In this document: one piece after another, positions 42,669 to 56,300 of the stretch
Position numbering within the stretch: the first letter of the stretch is position 1
Layout: each line of letters starts with the position of its first letter
From: Closterium sp. NIES-65
Taxonomy: Eukaryota; Streptophyta; Zygnematophyceae; Desmidiales; Closteriaceae
Length of the DNA: 64,000 nt
Assembly (NCBI GenBank): GCA_948144175.1
Contig: CANXME010000562.1
Location: forward strand, 26,887 to 90,886
Direction: 5' to 3'
Position numbers and translations under genes: made by a program
The notes under the pieces: model-generated
Seen by the model: only the letters and a program-made list of their open reading frames with translations
Databases searched by the model: none
What the model was told of the DNA's origin: nothing

Positions 42669-45600
42669 ATGGGTTGCTGTATATCGCGTACAAACGGTGC
42701 AGGACACCGTCAAGAAACTGCAACGCTTAACGGAGAAGCTAATAACGGAGCAGCGGTCCTGTTTCAACAGCAGGGCAGCACGCGGCAACAGTCCTTAGTA
42801 ACTCCTTCCCAGAAACTAGTTGGTGCAGTGACAGCAGCACGACCGTCGGAACCATCAGCAGCGTCTGCACCGGCACCTGTAGCAGTACCAGCAGCAGCAG
42901 CAGCAACAGCAGCAGGGGCAACAGGGGTAATACCAGCAACAGCACCAGCGGCAGCACCAGCGACAGCAGCGTCTAGCATCCCCAACACCCCCATCGCTGT
43001 CTCCTCTTCAGACCCTCCCCCTCTCCCTTTCCCTCTCCCTATGGTGGTTCTAGACGATCCAGTGGAGGAGGCTATAGCGCGTATGAAGGCTGACGACGCC
43101 ACGCCAGACCCTGCCGCCCTGCTGCTGCAGCGGCCAGAGCTAGGGGATGTTGCCCCGGGAATGGGGGGATTACTGGGTTTAGCCTCTTTCAGGGTTCGCG
43201 GGGAGGAGTGGGAGGGAGGTTTGGGGCTGGAAGGGAGGGGAGGAGAGGGGAGTGGGGGGGAGGGGAGAGCGGAGGGTGATTCTTTTGGAGGTGGCTATAA
43301 CGAGGATGGGAATGTGATTGATTTGGAAGGGGTGCTGGATGGAGGGGAGGAGGAGGAGGAGGAGGAGGAGGAGGAGGAGGAGGAGGAGGAGGAGGAGGAG
43401 GAGGAGGAGGAGGAGGAGGAGGAGGAGGGGGATGAGGGGGGGATTGATATGGGTGATTTTCTAGCGGGGTTAGAAGGGGACGAGAGGGAGGAGGGTGGAG
43501 AAAGGGAGGAGGAGGGAGAAGGGGAGGAGGACGAGAGGGAGGAGGGGGAGGAAAGGGGAGAGGGAGGGGGGCGAGTGGGAGGAACTGAGTTGGCGTTGGG
43601 GGAGGAGGAGGGGGAGTGGGGCAAGGCGTTGGGAGACGAACTGGAAAGGGGAAGGACGATGGGAAGAGAAACGGAAGAGGGGAGGCTAGAGGCACCAGGG
43701 AAGGAAAATGGAGAGCTCGTGGTGGAGAGGGGTGAGATAAGAGAGAGAATCGGTGGTGAGCGATGCAAAGCGGTGGAGGGAGGTGGAGCAGGAGGAGTAG
43801 AAGGAAGGGAATATCTAGAACAAGGAGCGAGAGGCAATGGTTTTGAGGTGGAGGGAGGGACATACTCAGCGGAGCAAGAGCAGCAGAGAGGAGGGATTTC
43901 AGAAAGGGAGCAGATACAGTCAGAATTACTTCTGAGGCACCATGAAAGTCCCCAGGGAGGGGCATACTCAGCGGAGCAGCAGAGGGATAGGGATGTGCCT
44001 TTAGAAGGGGGGCAGAGACAGTCAGAAGAGATGGTGACTTTGGATAGAGATGATTCTCGTGGTGCTTTTACTGGCACTTTGGGGTGTGACAATCATGAGG
44101 GTGACAATAGGGAGAGTGACAAAGGGGAGAGTGGTCACGCCTTGGGTGGTGCTAACGGTCACTTGGAGGGTACCTTTCAGCAGCTTAACGAATCAGAGAG
44201 GCGGCACTATAACGAGGATGATGTGGATATGGAGGCATTAGAGGAGCTGCTGCAGCTGTGTGCTGATGATGGTGATGGTGATGATGATGGTGATGGTGAT
44301 GATGGTGGTGATGGTGATGGCGATGATGGTAATGGTGATGGTAATAGTGATGGTCATGGTGATGGTGACAGGGGCACAACTGTCAGGCATGGATTCTCTT
44401 CTGAAGCTCCTCAAAACGGCTTTCCAACTGACCTTCAACACGAGCCACTGGTATCAGAGCAGCAGAGACATGACCTGGTGGCTGACCGAAACACAGATTT
44501 CCCTCATGTGACCCCCGTTGCTGACCGAAGCACTGATATCCCTCTTGCTAGCAACCACTCCTCTGCTCCTGTGAGCAACACTCCCCTCTCTCCTGAGAGC
44601 GATCCCATACAAGCAGCCTCGTTAGCAGCAGAGCGGTCGCTGGCAGCAGTGGCGGGGATAGCAGCGGAGTGCTTGGAGCGGGAGCTGAGTCGGTTTGAGG
44701 TGATCTGCCCGCCTAGCGGGGAGCAGCTGGTGGTGCTTTATGTGACGTCTCTTGAAGCCGTCAGGAAGACGCATGCTGACTGCGTGAAGATGCGAGCATT
44801 GCTCAAGGTAAGCGGTTTGCCAAATTGATGATGAGCTGAGTCGGTTTTTAGGTGATATGCCCGCCTGGAGGGGAGGAGCTGGTGGTGAAAGCTGTTAGGA
44901 AGGCGCACGCTGACTGTGTGAAGATGAGAGCACAGCTCAAGGTAAGTGGCTTGCTCACTGTTATTAGTGTATGGAAGAGGGGCGGGTCAGGGCGGGGGAC
45001 GTGGCGGTGGTGCTGCATGTGATGTCGCTGGAGGCTGTGAGGAAGGCGCATGCTGACCGTGTGAAGATGCGGTCATTACTCAAGGTGAGTGGCTTGCCGG
45101 TGCAAGTGTCTGTTTGAAAGAGAAGCAGAGAGGTGAACTGCCCGCCATGAAGGCACGCAGCCTAGCCTATCTCCATACATCCTACCACTTATCTCCCTTC
45201 CAGTCTCTTTGTCCCCCCTCCTTTTTCCAACCTTTCCCCAACCCGTCCGCCACCCTGCCTCCCACCAATCAGAGCCTTCACCTGTGCTTCCAGGAGCAAG
45301 ACGTGGCGTCACACCCAGCCTATCAGGACGAGCTGCTGCTGCTATTGATTCTCTTGCACCCCGACCCTTCCAACCCCTGTCACCCCCCGCCCTTCCTCAC
45401 TCGCTTCCAACCAATCAGAGCCTTTATTTGAGATTTCAGGAGCGTGATGTGGCACCACACCCAGCCTATCGGGACCACCTGCTGCTGCCGTTCGATCTCC
45501 ATGCAACCTCCCACTTCTCCTTTCTCCCGATCAGGAAGCCGTTTTTGTTTTTCCAGTCAAGTGCGTCCCCTTCCCCTACCCTTCCCACCCCCCTTGCCCC

Positions 45601-46261
45601 CACACTCTCCCTCCCTTTTTGTCACGTACCTCTGCCAATCAGAGCCTTCACCTGCGATTCCAGGAGGGTGACGTGGCGCTACATCCAGCCTATCAGGACG
45701 AGCTGCTGCTGCTATTGATTCACTTGCACCCTTACCCTCCCACCCCCTGCTTCCCCCACCCTTCCTCACTCGCTTCCAACCAATCAGAGCCTTCATTTGA
45801 GATTTCAGGAGCGTGACGTGGCGCTACACCCAGCCTATCAGGACGAGCTGCTGCTGCTATTCGCGGGGGACATGCCACGTGTCCCGCAGCTATTCGTGCG
45901 CGGGCGGCACGTGGGCGGCACGGAGGCAGTGCTACAGTTGTACGAGGAAGGGGCGCTAGACGCCCTGGTCGTCTGGCTCAAGGCAGCGGGCGGCGGCGCG
46001 GCTAGTGCGCGGCGTAGTTTGTCTGTTAGTGCTGCTTCTGCTGCTGGTGCTGGTGGTGGTTCTTCTGTTGGTGCGGGTGGGAGTGTGTGTAGGGGTTGCG
46101 GGGACGCACGGTTTGTTCCCTGCAGCCATTGCCATGGAAGCAGGAAGGTAGCTTCTGGGGGTGGTGGTGCTGGTGGTGGGGTGGGTGGGTTTGTAGAGTG
46201 TGATGTGTGTAACGAGAATGGACTGACATTGTGTCATAGTTGTAATGGGGTGGCCAGATGA
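42669..46261 (+). CDS. Glutaredoxin-domain cysteine-rich protein, N-myristoylation signal
   Basis: It belongs to the plant family that combines an N-terminal MGC acylation site, a long variable region, a glutaredoxin fold without the CxxC active site and a C-terminal double zinc-binding module. Exon 1 is 42669-44807 (713 codons) and exon 2 is 45809-46261 (150 aa plus stop), giving 863 aa. MGCCIS at the start predicts myristoylation and palmitoylation, hence membrane attachment. The Grx part starts LVVLYVTSLEAVRKTHADC and continues across the intron with ERDVALHPAYQDELLLLF, VPQLFVRGRHVGG and YEEGALDALV. Four CxxC pairs follow (CRGC, CSHC, CDVC, CHSC) with GDARFVPC and CNENGLTLC. Exon 1 contains a run of about 27 Glu codons (GAG, 43348-43430) and an Asp/Gly repeat (44257-44373). 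Redox activity is uncertain without CxxC. Confidence 0.9.
43348..43430 (+). repeat. GAG microsatellite encoding poly-Glu
   Basis: About 27 consecutive GAG triplets in the coding frame of the glutaredoxin-like gene. Confidence 0.9.
44845..45090 (+). repeat. Two copies of the Grx exon 1 end
   Basis: 44850-44940 and 44975-45085 repeat the exon end (LEAVRKAHADCVKMRA, then QLK or SLLK) with GTAAGT and GTGAGT donors. Confidence 0.9.
45285..45720 (+). repeat. Three copies of the Grx exon 2 start
   Basis: Copies near 45288, 45437 and 45658 of the acceptor and exon start (QERDVALHPAYQDELLLL), separated by CAATCAGAGCCTTCA spacers. The exon used is at 45809. Confidence 0.9.
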
Positions 46262-47319
46262 GTGTAGCTATTTTGCTTTACTACGATTCCCGTTAGAAGA
46301 AACATGTCTTTCTTTGTGCGCATTTTGCATTACAATCTGCACTGTACATGTGTACGGTACACTCCCCGTGTCGCATCACATCCGCAACCATGATTCGCAC
46401 ACATGCAAATGCCGACATTCATCTCATGTATCGAATTCGTTTTATTAAAGGCAACAGCCATGCTCAGCTGCTTTTAGGTAAGCAGCATAAGAATGTTGCA
46501 ACACTATGTACAAATGATGGGACCACGACTAGCTTGTAACGGAACACATTGTATGGAGCTGTGTTGATGGTACTTTCACCACTCCGCTGCTTCCCTTCCC
46601 TCCCCTTGCACGAGTTCCCCTCCACTACTCTCCCCTCCTCCACTACCCTCCTCCACTACTCTCCCCTCCTCCACTACTCTCCCCTCACACCGATCCTCTT
46701 GTGCAACCTCACAGCCACATGCCTTGATCCCGCTCGCGCCTCTCTCCCTGCCTGCCTGCCGGTCTGCTGCACCACCCACTCCTCAAATGGCGTCCCCAGG
46801 AGCCACCAACTGGCCTGGGACATGGGCCTGCTCACAGCCACACGCCTTGCCCTCTGCCTACCTGCCTTGGCCTTGCCCCACCCGTGCCTGCCTGCCCGTC
46901 TGCTGCACCACCCACTCCTCAAATGGCGTGCCCAGTTTCCACCAGCTGGCAGTCCGCTTGGATGCATCCAGAACGCGCGGGCCCGGGGCGTGGGCTTGCT
47001 TGCATGCCTTTCTCTCTCTCTACCTACCCTTGCCTTTGCCCCAACCGAGTCTGCCTGTGCGTCTGCTGCACCACCCACTCCTCAAATGGCGTCCCCAGGA
47101 GCCACCAACTGGCCTGGGACATGGGCCTGCTCACAGCCACACGCCTTGCCCTCTGCCTACCTGCCTTGGCCTTGCCCCACCCGTGCCTGCCTGCCCGTCT
47201 GCTGCACCACCCACTCCTCAAATGGCGTGCCCAGTTTCCACCAGCTGGCAGTCCGCTTGGATGCATCCAGAACACGCAGGCCCGGGCGTGGGCTTGCTGG
47301 CAGACCTACAGCCTATTTT
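46262..47319 (-). repeat. 3' flanks with copies of the CAT last exon
   Basis: 46262-46550 is the 3' flank of the glutaredoxin gene. 46560-46690 is a CTCCACTAC-type repeat. 46730-47280 holds three to four copies of the last CAT exon segment ([17 protein letters not shown] on the minus strand), about 170 bp apart, downstream of the stop chosen for CAT. If a later copy is used, the C-terminus changes. Confidence 0.7.
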
Positions 47320-50300
47320 TCACCTGCCTGCCCCTCTCCCTGCCTGCCTGTGCGTCTGCTGCACCACCCACTCCTCAAACGGTGTGCCCAGGTTCCACCA
47401 GCTGGCAGTGCGCTTGGAAGCATCCAGAACGCGCGGGCCCGGCGCATGGGCTTGTCCCAGGGCGCTGTGGCGAATTCCGTATGCGAGGTAAACGAGTGCT
47501 CCTATGGCGAGCCACGAGGAGGAGTAGAGCCACGTGGTGGCACTGGGAGGTGGGAAGAGACAGGGGAGTTGGGGAACGACAGGGGAAGGTGATTGAGAGG
47601 AAGGGGAGATGAAAGAGGGCCCGGCGTGTGGGCCTGCCCCAGAGCACTGTGGCGGATTCTATATGCGAGGTAAACGAGTGCTCCTATAGCGAGCCACGAG
47701 GAGGAGTAGAGCCACGTGGTCGCACTGGATGGTAGGGAGTGGGGGGGAAGGAGAGCGAGGGGCGGGAGGAAGGCGAGAGACGTAAGAGGGCCCAGCGCGG
47801 GGGCTTGCCCGACAGCACTGTGGCTAGTTTTGGGTCGACTCAATACCCGGTGTGTGGGCTTGCCCCAGAGCACTATGGGCTTGCCCGACAGCACTATCGC
47901 AAGGTGACTTTTGAATCGACTCAAAAGTCACCTAGGGCCAAGCCTGTGGGCTTGCTCGACAGCACTATCTGGTTTTTGAGAATTCTCAAAAACCCGGCGC
48001 GTGGGCTTGCCCGACAGCACTATCGCGAATTCCGTTGGCGAGGTAAACGACCGAGTGGCTTTACTCCGGTGTGACGAGGATGCTGGCGAGGAGAAGGGAA
48101 CCACACTCCCTCCCAGGGGCACTAGCACCGTGCTTGACTCTGCTTGACTCTGCTTGACTATGGTTGACTAGGGTTGACTCGTACCCACCCCATGTTCGCC
48201 ATGAGATACACGCTGACGAGGATGCTGGCGAGGGGAACACCCAAGGGCACTGGCACCCTGCAAGAAGGGCGTTGACCCTGGTTGACCTTTGTTGACTTTC
48301 TTGACTTTGCTTGGCTCAGCTTGCATAAGCTTGACTTTCTTTACTTGCCCCCTCACCCCAGATTTGCGTTACGGTATGCCAGGAAAAAGATCTGCTTATG
48401 AGTCGACTCAAAAGCTGAGTCGACTCAAATGCGATAAGGTATACCTTGACAAGGATATGCTGGCAAGGAGTGCAAAGCAACAAAGCTTCAACAGACGCCA
48501 AAGGGTGGTCGAAAGCTAGTCCTAGGAAACGTTAAGAGTCACATAGAGCCATAAACAATCATGGAGAAAAGAATCCCGGTGCACTTCTGTAGCACGTTCG
48601 GCTACGTGTACAAGTGGAAGAGAGAACCTTATCAACCCTTCAGTAGCATGTACGTGTACGTTCGAACCCGCTACTGAAGTGCGCTGGGATCCTTTGCTCC
48701 ATGCGCTGAATTTCAATGCCTCCATGCGACTCTTGAAGTTTTCGAGGACTAGCTTTCGATCACCCGTCAGCACCCATAAGCACCCTCTAGAACCCTGGGA
48801 GGAGGGCATGACTCTGGTTGACTCGTACTCACCCAGGATGGCCATGAGATACACGTTGACAACGATGCTGGCAAGGGGAAACCACAGCACTGGCACCCTA
48901 GGAGAAGGGTGTTGACTCTGCTTGACTCACTTTGACCTGCTCTCACTCACCCTAAATTGGCCATGAGGTAGACGTTGACCAGGATGCTGGCGAGGGGAAG
49001 CCACGGCACCCGGCATTGACTCTAATTGAAATGCTTGACTCTGTTGACCTGTGAGGCTTGTACTCACCCTAAATTGGCCATGAGATACACGTTGACCAGG
49101 ATGCTGGCAAGGGGAAGCCACGGCACCCAGGGACAGTGGAACCCTGAGAGAGGGCGTTGACTCTGGTTGACTCTGGTTGATCTGGTTGACTCGTACTCAC
49201 CCTAAATTGGCCATGAGATAGACGTTGACAAGGATGCTGGCAAGGGGAAGCCATGGCACCCAGGGACAGTGGAACCCTGGAGAGTGGTTTTTGTTCGAAC
49301 AGGGAGTAGGGGTGGGAAAAAGGGGGAGGTGGAGGAAGAGTGGGAAAGGTCTATTTAGACGTCTGGGAAAGTTAAGGATACAGGAGAGGGGAAGGCACGG
49401 CAACAACGGACACTAGAACCCTGAAAGGTTGATAGTGAGTCAAACTTTTGAGAATTCTCGGAAGTGACTCATGGAATCTTGGAAAATTAAAATTTGAATT
49501 CGAGTGTGTAATCCGCCTCACCTCCTGCTGATCCGAACTGGTGCCTTCCTTCGTCCTCATTGATACATCCAAACGTTGCTGCCCCCCCGAGGAACAGTGC
49601 ACCACCCAGAGAGAATAGTAGGAGAGGAAGCCAACTGGTGGGAGTGGGGACGGGAGAAGGAACAGAAGAAAGAAGAGAGAGGAGAGGATGGGGGACAGGA
49701 GAGAGGGTAGGTGACAGGGAGGAGGGTAGGGGACAGGGAGAGGGGGTGTGGTGGAGGAGACATGGGACAGTTGGCAAGGGAGAGAATTCAGCAGTAGTGG
49801 CAGCTGGCCTCTTGCGCCACTGTGCACAGGCGTTGCTATATTCATTAGAGAGATATGGATGTGTGTCTGCAGCATAACCTGTATTTCTTACCCTGACAAG
49901 CTGTGTAAAGAGGGGAAGCGTTACCACTCACTCTGAACTGGGACTGAACTGGGGAGGTCAGCAGAAGACGAAGCCACAGCAGCAGCATTGGCAGCAGAAG
50001 TGGCCACGGCAGCAGACGCTGGAAGGAGGAGAATCGTTACTCACTCTGAGAAGCTGTTTAGAAACGGGAAGCGTTGCAACTCACTCTGAAAGGTCAGCGG
50101 AAGACGAAGCCACAGCAGCAGCAGCGCCAAGCAGAGGGGCACCCAGGGAGACGGCAACGATGGCTCGAGAGGCCAGGCGTCTGTGCTGTGGGATGTGAGG
50201 CTGTGGAGAGGGGGGGGTGATTACTCACTTTGCTGTACTGGGGAGGTCAGCAGAATCCGCAGCAGCAGCAGCGGCCACCCCAAGGAGTGGGGCTCCCAGC

Positions 50301-53300
50301 GAGACAGCAACGATGGCTCGAGAGGCCAGGCGTCTGTGGGATGTGGGTGCAGTGGCGGCTGTAGCAGCTGTAGCGGCTGTAGCAGGACCTGTCACAGCAG
50401 GTGTGGCTGTAGCAGTGACTGTAGTAGGTGTGATAGCAGTGGGGTGAGCAGAATCCTGTTTCCTGACTCCTAGAGTGTTGCCCCCAGTGGCAATGTCAAC
50501 GGCAGCTTCATCACCCATTCCCCTCGGTACTGTGGCATTGTATTCGGTGGAAAGGTTTGCTGTATGGTGCTGCTTCTCCTCTTCTCGCTCTTCCCCTCCC
50601 ACCTCCTCCCCTTCCTCATCCCCTCCCTCTTCCTCACTCTCCTCCTCCTCCTCCCCTCTTCCGTCCTCCCTCTCCTCCTCATCCCCTCCCTCCTCCCCCT
50701 CCCCCTCTTCCGCCCTCTCTTCAAGCAATCGAGCCAGCAGTGGTGCTTGAAACGAGTTGGGCGTGAGGGAAAACACGGACTGCAGCTGGCCGTTGGATCG
50801 GATTTCAACGGCCGGAGATGTACCCAGGCTGTCCGGCGAGCCCATGTGCCTGAACACACTGGATTGGCCGACCGGGAGCGGGGAAGAGACAAAAAAACCC
50901 ACCCCTGCGGCGGCAGTTGGAAGGGAGGATGTTATATACTGGGGTCGAGTGGGGGGAGAGAAGGTATAGGCTGGTAGGGGGCGGGAGGAGGAGGATGTGG
51001 GGTGGTAAAGCTGGTTGTTGGAGGAAGAAGAGGAGGAGGGGAGTGAAGGGGGGTGTGAGGAGGGGAGAGGGGTGGGAGGAGAGGAGGGAGGGGTGTAGCG
51101 AAGGATGAGGACTGAGAGGCTGACAGTGGTGAATGCGAGAAGGGTGCCCACACTGACCTGGTGTGGGCATGGGGGAGGCAGACAGGGAGAGAGGAGGAAT
51201 GGAGGCGAAAGTGAGTGGAGGAGGATGGGAGAAAGAGTTTAGATCAAAGAAGGATGAGGAGTGAGAGGCTGACAGTTGTGAAGGCGAGGAGAGTGCCCAC
51301 ACTGACCTGGTGTGGGCATGGGTGGGGGGGAAAGGGGGATGGACAGGAGACGGTGATAATGAACGGTATTTGCAGTTGATGGGTATGTGCAGCGAAGGAT
51401 GCGGACACTGACGGTGGTGAAGGCGAGGAGAGTGCCGACACTGACCTAGTGTTAGCATGGGGGAGGAAGACAGGGAGAGAGGAGTGCGAGAGAAAGGGAG
51501 GAGATGGGCAGATGATCAATCACTGAAGGATGAGGGCTGAGAGGCTGACAGTGGTGAATGCGAGGAGGGTTGGTTGGAAGGAAGAAGAGGGTAAGAATAG
51601 ACAAGATGACTCTGAAAACCATGCCATGATTACGCCCCCCTCCTCACCATGGTCCCACTTAGCCCCCCTCCCGCCCCCTCTCCCACCACCCCCTTCCAAC
51701 CCACCATGCCTGACAGCTGCCCGATATCCAGCACAAACGCCATGGCGGCGGCCAATAGCCCATGCGAGCTATGCTGCCCATGCATGCTCCCCATGCTGTG
51801 CATGCTCCCCATGCTGTGCATGCTCCCCATGCTGTGCATGCTCCCTATGCTGCCCATGCATGCTCCCCATGCTGCCCATGCTCATGTGATGAGACGATTT
51901 TTGAGTCGGCTCAAAAATCGACCGCACCCTACCCATGCTCCCCATGCTCGTCACATGTAAACGCCGCACGGAAAATCCTGCTCCTGTTCCCCCCTTCCCC
52001 CCACGCACCATGCCTGACAGCTGCCCGATATCCAGCACGAACGCCATGGCGGCGGCCAATAGCCCGGTGACAGCTGTCGCGTTCTGAGGTACGCCCGTGG
52101 CCTTGTCGATGCGGCCAAACCAAGCTGGGAGGAGGCCGTCGCGAGCCATGACCATGAGTATGCGCGGCTGTGGGGGAGGGGGGAGAAGGGGGAAGGGGTG
52201 TGAGGAGGAGAGTGAGGCGCATCACAAATGGAACCAGGCAGGGAGGAGGCCGTCCCGCGCCATCACCATGAGGATGCGCGGCTGGGGAGGGGGGAGGGAG
52301 GGGAGTGTGTGGGTCATGTATGGGGAGTGTATATGGCGTGTGATGGAACCAGCAGGTGGAGATGCGACCAGCACCCGAAGCAGCAGGGACTCGAGCAATT
52401 ATCCATACCAGACAAATGGGAAAAGTGCTTAAATCTATCAGATGCAAATAGGGGCAGCAGGTGAGATGCGCATGCATGGCACCTACCACCTGTCGTGAGA
52501 TGCGCATGCATGGCACCTACCTGGGGCAGCAGGGATCCGAGGAGAGTGGTGGAGAGAGCTGCGAGCGCACCCCCTGTCACAAGGTACCTGCAATACAAGC
52601 ACATGTGCGGTACAGGCACATTTAAGCTACGAGAACATGTGAGGCGTCTCAAAGTTGGAGAGAGCTGCAAGCGCACCCCCTGTTACAAGGTACCTGTGAT
52701 ACAAGCACAAGTAACATACGAACACGTGTGCTGCAGTACATGCAGATATGTCATATGCTATACAATCACGTATCTCGCGATTTGCACAGTTTCATCTCAC
52801 ACATATGAGGTGCATCCACTCGATGACTCTCTCACTCTCTTACACATATGCACACTCTCTCACTCTCTTACACATATGCACACTCTCTCACTCTCTTACA
52901 CATATGCACACTCTCTCACTCACTCGCTTGACCCACTCTAGGTGGTACGTCTGGAACGCCTGAGATTTGAGGCAACACACTCTCTCACTCACTCCCTCAC
53001 TCACACTGTCAATTACTCTCTCACGTCACTCCCTCACTCACTCTGTCCATCACCCTCTCACGTCACACTTTGCCCAGTGATGAAGTTGTACCACTCCATG
53101 GTGTCCAGGGCAAAGTGCCCAGTCCAGGTGGTACGTCTCGAAGGCCTGAGCCATGGGCGTGTCAGGGTCAATGCGGTCAAACGGAGTCGACCCCACCAGC
53201 ATCACCACTCCCTCACACCCTCCCTCTCCCACTTACTTGGCCCAATCCAAATGGTAGGTGTCAAACGCCTGAGCCATGGGTGTGTCCGGGTCAATGCAGT

Positions 53301-56300
53301 CAAACGGAGTCAGCCCCACCAGCACCGCTGCTATCACCATGTAGAGAGCGCCACAGCAGGTAAGGGACAGGCCTATCCCCAAAGGCAGGTCGCGCTGAGG
53401 GTGCTTCACCTGCGTATAGGGAATCGGGGAAAGGGAATTGGGGAATAGACAAGCGTAAATATAGGCAGGTAGACCGTAGAGTGGCGATATCACCATGTAG
53501 AGAGCGCCACAGAGCGTCAGGGAAAGGCCTATGCCGAGAGGCAGGTCCCTCTGAGGATGCTTCACCTGTGTTTAGGGAATTGGGGAGGGGAGAGCTTTGG
53601 GAGGAAAGAAGAGGAGGGTTAGTGTGGGAAGGGAGAGTGCCGGTAGCTATGGTAGGACGAGTGTGGCCCTATCACCAGGTAGAGAGGGGAGAGAGAGCTG
53701 CAGCACGTCAGCAACAGGCCTATTCCTTGAGGCAGGTCACGTTGAGTGTGCTTCATCTGTATCAAGCACGATATTCAAAGAATCAAATGCTAGCAAGCTG
53801 ATTGAAGCCACACACGTACGTGAAATGGTGATAGTAGTGTTTTGAGACGTCTCAAAACACTCCTTCTTTCACGTGATAGTAGTGTTTTGAGACGTCTCAA
53901 AACACTCCTTCTTTCACGTGATAGTAGTGTTTTGAGACGTCTCAAAACACTCCTTCTTTCACGTGATAGTAGTGTTTTGAGACGTCTCAAAACACTCCTT
54001 CTTTCACGTGATAGTAGTGTTTTGAGACGTCTCAAAACACTCCTTCTTTCACGTGATAGTAGTGTTTTGAGACGTCTCAAAACACTCCTTCTTTCACGTG
54101 ATAGTAGTGTTTTGAGACGTCTCAAAACACTCCTTCTTTCACGTGATAGTAGTGTTTTGAGACGTCTCAAAACACTCCTTCTTTCACGTGATAGTAGTGT
54201 TTTGAGACGTCTCAAAACACTCCTTCTTTCACGTGATAGTAGTGTTTTGAGACGTCTCAAAACACTCCTTCTTTCACGTGATAGTAGTGTTTTGAGACGT
54301 CTCAAAACACTCCTTCTTTCACGTGATAGTAGTGTTTTGAGACGTCTCAAAACACTCCTTCTTTCACGTGATAGTAGTGTTTTGAGACGTCTCAAAACAC
54401 TCCTTCTTTCACGTGATAGTAGTGTTTTGAGACGTCTCAAAACACTCCTTCTTTCACGTGATAGTAGTGTTTTGAGACGTCTCAAAACACTCCTTCTTTC
54501 ACGTGATAGTAGTGTTTTGAGACGTCTCAAAACACTCCTTCTTTCACGTGATAGTAGTGTTTTGAGACGTCTCAAAACACTCCTTCTTTCACGTGATAGT
54601 AGTGTTTTGAGACGTCTCAAAACACTCCTTCTTTCACGTGATAGTAGTGTTTTGAGACGTCTCAAAACACTCCTTCTTTCACGTGATAGTAGTGTTTTGA
54701 GACGTCTCAAAACACTCCTTCTTTCACGTGATAGTAGTGTTTTGAGACGTCTCAAAACACTCCTTCTTTCACGTGATAGTAGTGTTTTGAGACGTCTCAA
54801 AACACTCCTTCTTTCACGTGATAGTAGTGTTTTGAGACGTCTCAAAACACTCCTTCTTTCACGTGATAGTAGTGTTTTGAGACGTCTCAAAACACTCCTT
54901 CTTTCACGTGATAGTAGTGTTTTGAGACGTCTCAAAACACTCCTTCTTTCACGTGATAGTAGCCTACATATAATCAGCTGTGCTTTCACGAATGTCGGAT
55001 GTGTCAGAACTAGAGCTTAGTATTCATGCACTAGTAATGAGCTCAAGGCTCTTTAAGTACATCGGAAATGGGCAAGGTAAGGATGGGGAGAGAATCGGGG
55101 GCAATCTTAGGGGATTGGGGGTAATCCCAAGGCAATCTCCAATTGGTGGGTTGGAGATTGCTTGGAGATCACATTTGGGTTTGGTTAGGATGTAAGTGTA
55201 GACCCAACCAAACACAATGTGCACACTACACTAAGATACTAAAGTGCAGGTACAAAATGTGAGATTGAGGGCTAACACTAACAGGATGATCCAGCGTAAG
55301 TCAAGAGATGTAAGAGAAAAATGCCATTGAGTTAACAGCTAGCATGCCATTAGTGCCCTCGAGTCACTTACCATGCCTCTTCTTCTGTGCTTGCAACAGT
55401 GTCAACTCAAATATAACGTGTGAAAAGAAGCAAGATCAAGTTCAATTCAGCATACATAGGCGAGTTCACTGTTCACTTAGCATACATAGGCGAGTTCACT
55501 GTTCACTTAGCATACATAGGCGAGTTCACTGTTCACTTAGCATACATAGGCGAGTTCACTGTTCACTTAGCATACATAGGCGAGTTCACTGTTCACTTAG
55601 CATACATAGGCGAGTTCACTGTTCACTTAGCATACATAGGCGAGTTCACTGTTCACTTAGCATACCTCTTCTGCTGTGCTGGCTACGGTGTCGAACCCAA
55701 TGTACGAGAAAAATGCCATTGCAGCTCCCCCCAGCAATCCCGACACTCCGAATGGTAGATAGCTGGAATAGAAAAGGCGAGATGGGGGAGAAGCAGGGGA
55801 AGGAGGGCAAAACGAAAGCAAAGAAGGTAATCCCAGCTAGCATTCCAGGCACACCGAACGGTACATAAACTGGGATTGAGAGCAAAGATGGAAATGTAAG
55901 TGATTACACACCTTCTCAGGGAAATGAACAGCAAAGAAAAGTAAGAATTTTGCCACACGAGGGCTTGGAAACTCAGAAAGGAATGGTAAGGGTCTGAGTT
56001 TGCTTTAAGAGTTTAAATGAAAGGAAACATAACAGGGTTTTGAGATGACTCAAAACATGGAGACAGATGGAGGGGAGGTGAGGGCACATAGGGTCTGCAT
56101 TCGAGTCAAAGGAAATGTAACAGGTTACCACCAACACAAAAAACCACAGCACAAGCACTCACAGCACAAGCACCCACAGCACAAGCACCCACATCAAAAG
56201 CACTCATCACAAGCACCCACATCCTCCCAAGATTACTGCATCATAATCACCCACCTTGGAGACTCCTTGTACCCCGGCCATCCGTAGGTAAACCCTATCC

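Noticed and set aside
48655-48675. GTTCGAACCC as a possible tRNA T-loop
   Set aside because: It belongs to the foldback repeat 48573-48690; no cloverleaf fits.
53790-55020. Open frames of 399 (-) and 392 (+) codons with VLRRLKTLL repeats
   Set aside because: They arise from the stop-free 45 bp satellite, whose period is a multiple of three; there is no gene-like sequence at either end.
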